Below are positions 35,304 through 42,984 of a stretch of 64,000 nucleotides of DNA, in pieces. The notes beneath the pieces are model-generated. The model was not told where the DNA came from, did no database searches, and saw only the letters and a list, made by a program, of their open reading frames with translations. Both the position numbers and the translations under genes were made by a program. The DNA is from Pseudomonadota bacterium (GTDB taxonomy: Bacteria > Desulfobacterota > Desulfobulbia > Desulfobulbales > JAGXFP01): contig JAHJAA010000022.1 in assembly GCA_018814305.1 (NCBI GenBank), forward strand, positions 119,515 through 183,514. Direction: 5' to 3'. Within the stretch, counting starts at the first letter, position 1. Every line of letters starts with the position of its first letter.

Positions 35304-35907
35304 CCACCACCCAACCTGGTGCTTGTTCGATTTCGGCGGGGTCCTGGCCGAAGAGGGCTTTACCAATGGGCTCATCGCCATTGCCCAAAATCACGGACTT
35401 CCACCGAACAACTTTGTGCGGATGGTCACCGAGATCATTTACGATTGCGGATATGTCACCGGGAAGGCCACTGAAACCGAGTTCTGGAACGAGGTCCGAA
35501 AGGCCTTCACCATCTCCGACAACGACCGGAACCTGACTAACGAGATCCACAGCCGTTTTATCCTGCGCCCCGCCATGATGACCCGGATCAAAGCCCTGAA
35601 AACAATGGGGGTACAGACCGCTATTCTCAGCGACCAGACCGACTGGCTGGAGCAACTGGACCGCCGGGACCATTTTCTCCACAAGTTCGATCCGGTTCTG
35701 AACAGTTATCACCTGGGGATGACCAAACGTGATCCGGCCATCTTTCTCCGGGCGGCGAAAATCCTCGCGGCCCCACCGGCAACAATCCTCTTCATTGATG
35801 ACAATACCGGTCATATAGAACGCGCCGCCGCTCAGGGCCTGCAGACCCACCATTTCACCGACGAAACGACCTTCTTCAAAGATCTGGCCCTTCGCGGTCT
35901 CACCTGA
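35284..35907 (+). CDS. HAD-superfamily hydrolase
   Basis: The protein has 207 residues (203 if it starts at 35296). It overlaps the M20 gene by 20 bp (8 bp with the second start). Motif I is LFDFGGVL, with only one of the usual two Asp residues (D-x-G instead of DxD). Motif II is TAILSDQTD, Lys is in GMTKRDPAIF, and motif IV is ILFIDDNTGHIERA. DFGGV is typical of YihX/epoxide-hydrolase N-like HAD proteins of subclass I with an alpha-helical cap. It is likely a small-molecule phosphatase; substrate unknown. Confidence 0.8.
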   Translation: MKPTMNDHHPTWCLFDFGGVLAEEGFTNGLIAIAQNHGLPPNNFVRMVTEIIYDCGYVTGKATETEFWNEVRKAFTISDNDRNLTNEIHSRFILRPAMMTRIKALKTMGVQTAILSDQTDWLEQLDRRDHFLHKFDPVLNSYHLGMTKRDPAIFLRAAKILAAPPATILFIDDNTGHIERAAAQGLQTHHFTDETTFFKDLALRGLT

Positions 35908-35923
35908 AGAACAGAGAAAATCC

Positions 35924-36334
35924 ATGCAAAACTGGTTGCTCGCCTCCCTGGTTGCCCTCTTCCTCTACGGTTTCTGGGGATTTTTTCCAAAACTCGCCGT
36001 CACCTATCTCGACGCCCGCAGTTCCGTGGTGTATGAGGTGATGGGGGCAATGCTTGTGGGACTTCTCGTATTGCTCTCCCTCCGCTTCCAACCGGATACC
36101 CAGCCCCGAGGCATCTTCTTTGCGCTCCTGACCGGCATCACCGGGATGGCCGGAACCCTCTGCTATTTCTACGCAGCCGGCCGGGGTCGAATTTCCCTGG
36201 TGGTCAGCATCACCGCCCTCTACCCGCTGATCACCATCCTCCTGGCCGCCCTGTTCCTCAAAGAACCCATCACCTTGAAACATCTGGCCGGAATGCTTTG
36301 CGCGGCCATCGCCATCGTGCTCCTGTCGAGTTGA
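35924..36334 (+). CDS. Single-EamA-domain membrane protein
   Basis: The protein has 136 residues with about four to five membrane helices: LLASLVALFLYGFWGFFPKL, VMGAMLVGLLVLLSL, GIFFALLTGITGMAGTLCYF and a last segment after LAALFLKEPITLKHLAGML. It corresponds to one half of a ten-helix EamA/DMT transporter; such half-size proteins act as homodimers. The substrate is unknown. It follows the HAD gene by 16 bp. Confidence 0.78.
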   Translation: MQNWLLASLVALFLYGFWGFFPKLAVTYLDARSSVVYEVMGAMLVGLLVLLSLRFQPDTQPRGIFFALLTGITGMAGTLCYFYAAGRGRISLVVSITALYPLITILLAALFLKEPITLKHLAGMLCAAIAIVLLSS

Positions 36335-36397
36335 TCCTCGATGAGGCCAACACCCTGATCATTGCCACGGCCAAACCCTTGCGTTGGGAGGTAAATC

Positions 36398-36919
36398 ATG
36401 ACCGATGACCGCATCAACCTGATCGAAGCCGACATCACCACCCTGGCGGTGGATGCCATTGTCAATGCCGCCAACCCCTCGCTCCTGGGTGGTGGCGGGG
36501 TGGACGGCGCCATCCACCGGACCGCCGGCCCGGAACTGCTCGCCGCATGCCGCACCATTGGCGGTTGCCCCACAGGAGAGGCCCGCATCACCAAGGGATA
36601 CCGATTGCCCGCCCGTTTCGTGATCCATACGGTGGGTCCAATCTGGCATGGTGGCACCAGGGGGGAACCGGAATTGCTTGCCGCTTGCTACCGTAACTGT
36701 TTTATCCTCGCGCACACCCACCACCTCAACACCCTGGCCTTTCCGGCTATCAGCACCGGGGTATACGGCTACCCCAAGGACCAGGCCGCAGTCATCGCCA
36801 TCCAGGAAACCAGAGTGGCCCTGGAGAAAAATCAAGCCCTCCGTAAAGTCCTGATGGTCTGCTTCAACCAGGAAACCCGGCTTGCCTATGAAGCAGCCCT
36901 GGGAAGCAGTACATCCTAA
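36398..36919 (+). CDS. Macro-domain ADP-ribose hydrolase (YmdB-like)
   Basis: The protein has 173 residues. GGGAGG precedes the ATG. It is a complete macro domain: [40 protein letters not shown] (catalytic/ribose loop), [26 protein letters not shown], and [17 protein letters not shown] (phosphate-binding loop). This is the MacroD/YmdB type, which removes O-acetyl from ADP-ribose and mono-ADP-ribose from proteins. It lies 63 bp after the EamA gene. No ADP-ribosyltransferase (DarT-like) gene is adjacent, so a toxin-antitoxin role is not supported. Confidence 0.9.
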   Translation: MTDDRINLIEADITTLAVDAIVNAANPSLLGGGGVDGAIHRTAGPELLAACRTIGGCPTGEARITKGYRLPARFVIHTVGPIWHGGTRGEPELLAACYRNCFILAHTHHLNTLAFPAISTGVYGYPKDQAAVIAIQETRVALEKNQALRKVLMVCFNQETRLAYEAALGSSTS

Positions 36920-37389
36920 AACGGTAGGAAGGGCCGGCTCAGCAAGAAAGCGGTTTAACTCTGCTCAATACAGACATGCCAACCTGCTTTATCCCAAATA
37001 CCAGCCTCACTCTTCATTTCACCCATACCTATTTATTGTGATACCTTTTCAAGAAAGCTTTTGAGGGAAATCTTCAAGGAGGCCTCGGGGGCGCCCCAAG
37101 GAATCGAACTTTTCCGACACGCACAAAACCCGATTGAAACGCCAGACACGGCCTCCTCCTCCCGAGGCCAAAGAGCAATCCGCTTGCCAGACGATTCTTC
37201 AATGTATTTTTTTACTTGATTTACATCGGTCTCTCGATGCTAGAATTGTATATGCCACTTTGTATGAGTTTCCAGAAATGGTGATTGTCAAATCTGCTCG
37301 GTAGATGCTTATGGGGATCGAATCCCTGAACCACCGGGACGAGGGAACGTTTACCGCTGTTTAAAACACTTCAAGGAGGAGAGGAAGAG
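36920..37389. other. Intergenic region before PhnD-like gene
   Basis: This 470-bp gap includes GGCCTCGGG (from about 37082) matched by CCCGAGGCC about 70 bp later, and a short hairpin GGGAT-CGA-ATCCC at about 37316-37328. It must contain the promoter of the binding-protein/chemoreceptor pair. No tRNA, riboswitch or gene was confirmed. AAGGAGGAG lies before the next start. Confidence 0.35.
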
Positions 37390-38196
37390 ATGAAAAAAAC
37401 ATTATTGGTTCTTTTGACTATCTTACTGCTGGCCGGGCTAGCCGGCACTGCCAACGCCAGTGGAGATGTCATCAGTTGCTGGTTCCCGCCGGATTGGAAA
37501 AGCAAGGCACCCCAGGCTAAAGCCATCACCACCGCGCTCAGTGAACATTCCGGGCTTAACATTCAACCGCGGATCGCCAAGAGCTATCCCGAGATTTTTG
37601 CGGCCTTCAGCGCAGATGCCAATAACATGGTCTATGTCGGATCCTTTGTCCAGGCCATTATCAAGGCTCAGGATATCGGTACCCCCCTAGTCCAGAACGT
37701 CAATGGCAAGGAGCATTATTCCGGGGTTCTGATCTACCCCAAAGGTGAGAATCCCCAGACCCTGCTGGCCGAAAACCCTGCGGCAGTCGCCTATGCTGTT
37801 GGAGCCTCTTCCGGCGAGTCCAGCGCCAAGGCAGCAACCGGAGGCAAGGCGGCCGTTCCTACCCCCAATCATGGGGCGTCAATTGCCGCCGTCAAGGCCG
37901 ACAAGGCCAAAACGGCCGTGGTGAAAAACTGGTGGTGGGAAAGCAACAGAGAAAAGTACCCGGAGATGGCCATGTATGAGATCCCCGGCATTTCCTTGAT
38001 TAAAAATCCCGACAATGTCCTGACCGTATCCAAAAAAATGGCCCCGGAAGTCCAGGAAAAAATCAAGAATGCCGCCATTGCCAGCAAAGATGCCTTCGGA
38101 GCCCCTGAAATGCGCCCCCTGGCCGACAATGACCTGGATTTCAGTCTGTCCCTGATGAAAAAAGGCGGGATCGACCCGTTGACCTACTCCTGGTAA
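37390..38196 (+). CDS. PhnD-like periplasmic binding protein
   Basis: The protein has 268 residues. AAGGAGGAG precedes the ATG. The signal peptide is cut after ANA. The mature sequence follows the PhnD/TAXI-like phosphate/phosphite/phosphonate-binding fold: VISCWFPPDWKSKAPQAKAI, a NMVYVGSFVQAIIKAQDIGT segment, then AVVKNWWWESNREKYPEM and late PLADNDLDFSLSLM. It is shorter than usual (about 290-330). No ABC permease or ATPase gene is adjacent; instead a chemoreceptor gene follows 32 bp later. It may therefore deliver a ligand to the receptor rather than to a transporter. The bound molecule is unknown. Confidence 0.75.
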   Translation: MKKTLLVLLTILLLAGLAGTANASGDVISCWFPPDWKSKAPQAKAITTALSEHSGLNIQPRIAKSYPEIFAAFSADANNMVYVGSFVQAIIKAQDIGTPLVQNVNGKEHYSGVLIYPKGENPQTLLAENPAAVAYAVGASSGESSAKAATGGKAAVPTPNHGASIAAVKADKAKTAVVKNWWWESNREKYPEMAMYEIPGISLIKNPDNVLTVSKKMAPEVQEKIKNAAIASKDAFGAPEMRPLADNDLDFSLSLMKKGGIDPLTYSW

Positions 38197-38228
38197 TTAA
38201 CCCTTCAGGTGGAAAGAAGGAGACAAAC

Positions 38229-39842
38229 ATGACCCTTACCAAGAAACTACTGGTGGGTGTGGTAACGATCATGGCCCTGGCCCTGGTGTTGATTTCCGTT
38301 CTGATCAACATCGGGGCGGTCAATAACAACCGACAGTTGATCAGCGATGTCCTGGCCCAGATCCAAGCCAACCAGCAACGCTCCCTGGCCGCATTGGATG
38401 AAAGCTCAGGGTCTATTGCCACTGAGCTGGACACCGCCGATCAAGTGGTTCGTAAAATTGTCCTCGATCTCTATGAATCCTCCTACCAGACCCTGGTCCG
38501 GGCCCTGGCCAATCAGATCTTTCCGATGATCGAAGGCTTTGATTTCGCCGGGGCCGGAGAGGTCATCCAAAAAATGCTGGAGAATGCCCCGGCGGTCAAA
38601 TGGGTGCAATTCACCACCAGCGAAACCCCAACCGCCACCGACACCTATACCTTTGGCACCAAGATCGAGAGCGAAAACCTGATCTTTTCCCACAAGATCA
38701 AAGGCGATTTTGCCTATCTCACCATTAAGCTCCAGGTAAGTCTGGCGGAAATGGCCGCCATCCAGGATGTCAGTGATACCTTCAATACAATCAACGGATT
38801 AAATGCCCAACTCGCCGATCAGGTAAGAACCGGGGGAAGCGCCTTTCTCAAAGAAACCGAGAAATTTGCCCAGGAAACCTCGCACGCTGGCAACAACCAA
38901 TTGATCCTGCGAACCTGTCTACTGGTTATGGTCTCTCTGCTGGTGACGGCCGGGATATTAATCTTCTTCCTGAAGAGGTGGGTCGTAACCCCCATCGGCA
39001 ATACCGTTAACGGACTAAGCACGTCCTCGGACCTGGTCACCGGAGCTTCCAGATCGATCTCCGAGGCTGGCCGCTTGATTGCCGATGCCACCCGGGACCA
39101 GGCGGCATCTCTGGAGGAGACCTCCGCCTCCCTTGAAGAAACGTCGGCCATGACCAACCAAAATGCCGACAACGCCAAATCGGCCAACCTTTTAATGACC
39201 AAGGCCAGCAACACTGTCCAGGCGGCGGCTCACGCCATGGAGCAACTCTCCCAGAAGATGGCAAGTATCGTCAGGGTCAGCGAAGAGACCTCCAAAATCA
39301 ACAGAACCATTGATGACATCTCATTCCAAACCAATCTGCTGGCACTCAACGCCGCGGTGGAAGCGGCCCGGGCGGGAGAAGCAGGCGCCGGTTTTGCAGT
39401 GGTTGCCGATGAGGTAAGAAATCTTGCCATGCGGGCCGCCGAGGCCGCCAAAAGTTCGGAGGAGCTGATCGGCGGCACAGCCAAAGCAGTTCAGGAAGGG
39501 GTTGCCATGGTCCGCGATACCAATCAAACCTTCAATGACCTCGCCGATATCGTCACCCAGGTAGCAACCCTGGTGGGAGAAATCAGCGTAGCCTCCAGCG
39601 AACAAGCCAAAGGAATTACCCAGATCAGTCAGGCCGTTTCCCAGCAGGACAAACTCATTCAGCAAAATGCCGCTGAATCAGATCAATTTGAAGTCAATGC
39701 AAACAATATCATGGATGAGGCCATCACCCTCAATCAGATGATCGAGGAACTGGGCAGATTGATTGGCGTTCAACAACAGACCACATCATCGCAGAAAGCT
39801 TCGAGGAGCACCAGACTTCAACTGCCACCGGCCGGACCTTGA
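38229..39842 (+). CDS. Methyl-accepting chemotaxis protein paired with binding protein
   Basis: The protein has 537 residues. GAAGGAG lies before the ATG. TM1 at about 5-28, periplasmic domain of about 195 residues (with long helices and no Cys), TM2 at about 228-246, a HAMP-like start RWVVTPIGNTVNGL, then a long coiled coil. The signalling tip is [20 protein letters not shown] followed by GFAVVADEVRNLA, which contacts CheA/CheW. Glu/Gln methylation-type sequences flank it. The C-terminus (SSQKASRSTRLQLPPAGP) lacks the NWETF-type CheR tether. It probably interacts with the upstream PhnD-like protein for indirect ligand sensing (inferred from the operon). Confidence 0.88.
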   Translation: MTLTKKLLVGVVTIMALALVLISVLINIGAVNNNRQLISDVLAQIQANQQRSLAALDESSGSIATELDTADQVVRKIVLDLYESSYQTLVRALANQIFPMIEGFDFAGAGEVIQKMLENAPAVKWVQFTTSETPTATDTYTFGTKIESENLIFSHKIKGDFAYLTIKLQVSLAEMAAIQDVSDTFNTINGLNAQLADQVRTGGSAFLKETEKFAQETSHAGNNQLILRTCLLVMVSLLVTAGILIFFLKRWVVTPIGNTVNGLSTSSDLVTGASRSISEAGRLIADATRDQAASLEETSASLEETSAMTNQNADNAKSANLLMTKASNTVQAAAHAMEQLSQKMASIVRVSEETSKINRTIDDISFQTNLLALNAAVEAARAGEAGAGFAVVADEVRNLAMRAAEAAKSSEELIGGTAKAVQEGVAMVRDTNQTFNDLADIVTQVATLVGEISVASSEQAKGITQISQAVSQQDKLIQQNAAESDQFEVNANNIMDEAITLNQMIEELGRLIGVQQQTTSSQKASRSTRLQLPPAGP

Positions 39843-40007
39843 CCAGAATCAACTGATCTAAAGAGACCAGGAGTCTGTGATTAAATACCCAACCCAAGGG
39901 GTCATCAGCGGCACATCTTTTACCCATTGTTAACCGCCTGGCCCCTTCGCCCCCTAAAAAATTCAGCAAATATTGACAACCCCAACATCCAACCTGCATC
40001 ATGGGGT

Positions 40008-40367
40008 ATGCGTACGAGAACAGACCAAAAACGGACCAGACTCCATATGGAATGCGGGCAGGTGGCTCCCTTTTTCCTCAATTCCATCCTGCACCTCAAC
40101 TTAAAAAAATTGACCAACCAACTGACCGGAGCCCTGAGCAAATACCACAACCGCCCCTATGTCGTCTTTTACGACAGGTATCACCCCTTGATGGAGAGAA
40201 TCCACAATAATGCCGGGACCGTCCCGACCCCAGACCAGAGCTGCATCGATACCCTCCTGGGCCATGACCGCTTCTCGGCCAAGCTGGCCAGTGGTGCCTT
40301 TTATCTGCTGGAGGATTGGGCCCGCCGCGGGGAGTACATCACCCTGAAAAAACAGAAGATGTCATGA
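40008..40367 (+). CDS. DUF1638-like protein, probably truncated
   Basis: The protein has about 119 residues from the ATG at 40008; the start is uncertain because no good ribosome site is seen. The piece YVVFYDRYHPLMERI, then CIDTLLGHDRF and SGAFYLLEDWARRG, resembles the C-terminal half of DUF1638 proteins (pattern CHP-D..., N-C-x-E-x-LLG, GAF-LLPEWA). Full DUF1638 proteins are about twice as long and occur with corrinoid and methyl-transfer genes, so this looks N-terminally shortened. Its stop overlaps the next start (ATGA at 40364-40367), showing former translational coupling with the decayed kinase downstream. Confidence 0.45.
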   Translation: MRTRTDQKRTRLHMECGQVAPFFLNSILHLNLKKLTNQLTGALSKYHNRPYVVFYDRYHPLMERIHNNAGTVPTPDQSCIDTLLGHDRFSAKLASGAFYLLEDWARRGEYITLKKQKMS

Positions 40368-41229
40368 CCGACCAACCCCGTCACAATGAACCAGCCCCCC
40401 AAGCCCCCGAAGAAAGGGTCAGAAAGCTGGCCATGGACAAGTCATACCTGCAACTGGTCATCCAGCTGATGAACCGGATCAGTGCCGCCTCCGGCCTGGA
40501 AGAGACCATCAAAACATTGCTGGGAATCACCGCAGAAGCAATCGGCGGGACCAATACTATCCTTTACTACCCCATGGGCCGAAAAATCTTCCGGGCTGAT
40601 GTCTCTGGGGACCGAAGGGCCGTAGAGGTCATTGATGACCCCTTTGACGGCAAGAGACACCGGTTCCGGCATCCCCCTCGAACTTCAGGAAAGGATCTTT
40701 GAACCGTATTTCACCACCAAGGCAAAAGGTGAAGGGGTATATCACCGTTACCAGTATGCCCGACCGCGGAACTACCTTTCATATCTATCTGCCGATTATT
40801 GAGCCCGGGGAGGAAAAGGCAAGGGTGGAGAGTATTATGGAGCGGCAACCAACCACCGGCACCGAATGTATCCTGCTGGTGGATGACGAAGGGACTATTC
40901 TGGACCTGCAACGGCAGATTCTTCTCGGCCTGGGCTACTCGGTTACCACCTGTGCCTCAAGTATCGATGCCCTCAAGGTGTTTCGAGAACAACCTTCACT
41001 CTTTGATCTGGTCATCACCGATATGACTATGCCCCACATGACCGGAGTACAGCTTACTGAAAAACTACTGGAAATCCGGCCTGATATCCCCATCATTATC
41101 TGCACCGGCTACAGTGATCAACTCAATGAGCAAAAGACCAGAGCGCTGGGGATCAGAAAATATCTGATGAAGCCGGTCAGCAGAGACGGTCTGGCGTCTG
41201 CAATCCGCTCCTGCCTCGATTACCGGTAA
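40364..41229 (+). pseudogene. Hybrid histidine kinase remnant (GAF / HATPase fragment / REC)
   Basis: Pieces of one kinase lie in three reading frames. Frame 1 (40364-about 40660) encodes MTDQPRHNEPAP... with a coiled coil and the start of a GAF domain. Without a HisKA domain the sequence jumps to the HATPase G1 box, DTGSGIPLELQERIFEPYFT (about 40663-40730), in a second frame. After KAKGEG the glycine-rich G2 box (TGLGLAVVHG in the related kinase at 53035-55731) is missing. The third frame continues YITVTSMPDRGTTFHIYLP and an apparently complete receiver (LLVDDEGTI, VITDMTMPHMTG, LMKPVSRDGL) ending at 41229. Two deletions with frame changes, removing all phosphotransfer residues, indicate a pseudogene. 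A stand-alone receiver could still be made from an internal start near 40837. Confidence 0.8.
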
Positions 41230-41717
41230 AAGGCCGGAGACACCACATCTTTGCACGTTTGAGTCGACCCGCAGAGAAGACTCTAGCGGACCGACTCAAA
41301 CGCACAAACCTGCGGTGCCTCCAGCCTTTTACCCATCTCTTCTTTGTTTTTCTTATCCCGCACCCTTAATCAAAAAAAAACCTGCTCCACATCATCTCCC
41401 GTTGGGTTCTCATTTTTTTTATCTCAAAGATTATGCCTCGAACCTCCTTGTCTTTCCACAACGGTTTGCATTCCTGCCAAGTCAACTCTTTTTTAATCGA
41501 TAACCACTTGAAACATTTGGGGTTTTTATTTAAGCGCCCAACATTTTCTGCCGATATATCTTATGAAGGCGATTTGTTCAACAAACCGCACCACGGAGGA
41601 TAAGAACCATGCAGCAGCAGGTCGGCAGAGCACGGAATTGAATCCGAAACTGCTTGAGGTTCCGCGTATTCAGCCGTTTCTGTCCTTACGCCATTCATAC
41701 ATAAAAGGGGAAACACT
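41230..41717. other. Gene-free region with long hairpin
   Basis: About 490 bp after the kinase remnant. It begins with the inverted repeat at 41256-41302. The rest is AT- and T-rich on the plus strand, with no credible gene. AAAAGGGG before 41718 is the ribosome site of the next gene. Confidence 0.4.
41256..41302. repeat. 11-bp perfect inverted repeat (hairpin)
   Basis: CGTTTGAGTCG (41256-41266) pairs with CGACTCAAACG (41292-41302); inside, CCGC and GCGG add further pairs. There is no T-run. It may be a terminator-like hairpin of the decayed kinase unit or an end of a mobile element. Confidence 0.5.
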
Positions 41718-42140
41718 ATGGACGAATGCGACCGACTTCGATTACTGGCTGAATTGACCACGGCACATTGCGAATTGAACCACGGACCCGGGACCCGGAA
41801 TAACGATTATCCGGCGGAGAACTTTATTGTCCTGCCGGTGGGTTACGAAGAGGAGAATGACCTGGAAGTTACGGCCCGGGAGCTGGTAATCCCGATCTGC
41901 GTCGAATGTGCCGAGGCTCTGACCGGCGATGAATGGACCCTGCTCTACTGCTTCGAATGCGGTGAAAACCGCTGGGTTGCCCGGGAATTAGCGAAAAACC
42001 GCTACCGCCACCATATCCTCTGGTTGAGAGGTTGCCCGGAGTGCAGTAACCAATTCGGCGGGCTTTATTTTGGAGATCTGGAGGAACAGGTCACTTTTAG
42101 ACCGACGGGAACCCGACACCCTTCTTATATTGTCCTATAG
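41718..42140 (+). CDS. Cys-rich (zinc-ribbon-like) small protein of unknown function
   Basis: The protein has 140 residues. AAAAGGGG lies 8 bp before the ATG. Three CXXC pairs occur at 61/64 (CVEC), 78/81 (CFEC) and 106/109 (CPEC), with extra Cys4 and Cys18. This suggests one or two treble-clef or ribbon zinc sites, or a redox role. The first 50 residues are acidic (EEENDLEV). There is no signal peptide, so it is cytoplasmic. No family recognised. It stands alone between the kinase remnant and the convergent sulfite-reductase-like gene. Confidence 0.6.
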   Translation: MDECDRLRLLAELTTAHCELNHGPGTRNNDYPAENFIVLPVGYEEENDLEVTARELVIPICVECAEALTGDEWTLLYCFECGENRWVARELAKNRYRHHILWLRGCPECSNQFGGLYFGDLEEQVTFRPTGTRHPSYIVL

Positions 42141-42327
42141 AGAGACTCTCCCAGGACGGGCAGATCCTTCCCCGTATAATCGGCAAAACGGAGTCGCGAA
42201 CGTTGGAGTTGCCGATGCCTTCCTTCCTCCGGCGGGGAACAGATCTGCCTCCCTTTTGGATGAATAGCCCGATTCACAACCAGAAACAAGTTCATACCCG
42301 CTCAACCCACGCTCCCCCCGTGATTCC

Positions 42328-42984
42328 TTACGCCAGAACCTCCTGCCGAATATCATCAATCCCCACCCGCTCCACAAACCGGGCGGTCCTTTCCCGCTTT
42401 TTGCCGTGCTTTCGATAACAGTTCACCAACTTCTTGACCAGATCAACGGCCTGGGCCAGAGAGAGATCAGCGGCGATTTCGTCAGCCACCCGAGGATGGG
42501 CGCCACCATTACCGCCGAAGGTGACCAGCCAGCCATTTTTCTTGCCGATCAGACCGATATCCCGGAGATAACTCTCGGCACAGCACATGGAACAGCCGGA
42601 CACCCCGATCTTCATCTTGGCCGGGGTCTCGACGCTAATGAGCATCTTTTCCAGATCACGGCCCAAGCCAAGGGAATCCTGGGTCCCAAACTTGCACACC
42701 GCATTCCCCGGACAGGCCTGAACGTAATGGAGGCAAAGCTCGGTGGCCCGGCCGACGCCGGTGCCAAGGGACGCCCAGATCGCCTCCACATCCTCGGGTT
42801 TGATCCCGACCAGGGCAAGTCGCTGGCCCGAAGTGATCTTGGTGATGGGGATCTTATATTCCCGGATCACCTTGGCCAAGCCCTCCAAGGTCTCCGGGGT
42901 GAGAAGCCCAACCGGGATGCGGGGCACGATGGCCACGGTTTTTTTATCGCGTTGAAGAATGGCTCCGTCGGGTATTTCAGTCAT
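42328..42984 (-). CDS. Small sulfite/nitrite-reductase-like (siroheme/Fe-S) protein
   Basis: The protein has 218 residues. It starts at MTEIPDGAILQRDKK after GGAGGAAGC; the start overlaps the preceding protease stop (ATGA). The N-terminal NIR_SIR ferredoxin-like half (VAIVPRIPVGLLTPETLEGL, ITKITSGQRLALVGI) is followed by the siroheme-[4Fe-4S] ligands Cys91-x5-Cys97 (CPGNAVC) and Cys131-x3-Cys135 (CSMCC). This is about one third of a full sulfite reductase and matches the small monomeric assimilatory-type group (alSir, about 200-230 residues) of anaerobes. Substrate, sulfite or nitrite, is not certain; the protein is cytoplasmic. Confidence 0.85.
   Translation of the reverse strand: MTEIPDGAILQRDKKTVAIVPRIPVGLLTPETLEGLAKVIREYKIPITKITSGQRLALVGIKPEDVEAIWASLGTGVGRATELCLHYVQACPGNAVCKFGTQDSLGLGRDLEKMLISVETPAKMKIGVSGCSMCCAESYLRDIGLIGKKNGWLVTFGGNGGAHPRVADEIAADLSLAQAVDLVKKLVNCYRKHGKKRERTARFVERVGIDDIRQEVLA

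Noticed and set aside
36398..36919. Macro domain as DarG-type antitoxin
   Set aside because: No DarT-like ADP-ribosyltransferase gene lies next to it, and the sequence fits the YmdB/MacroD type.
37311..37350. tRNA-like fragment (GGGATCGAATCCC)
   Set aside because: No acceptor, D- or anticodon arm around it on either strand; only a short hairpin.
40699..41229. Stand-alone response regulator gene
   Set aside because: The first part encodes the end of a HATPase domain, not a new N-terminus, so the frame is better explained as a kinase remnant, although an internal start remains possible.
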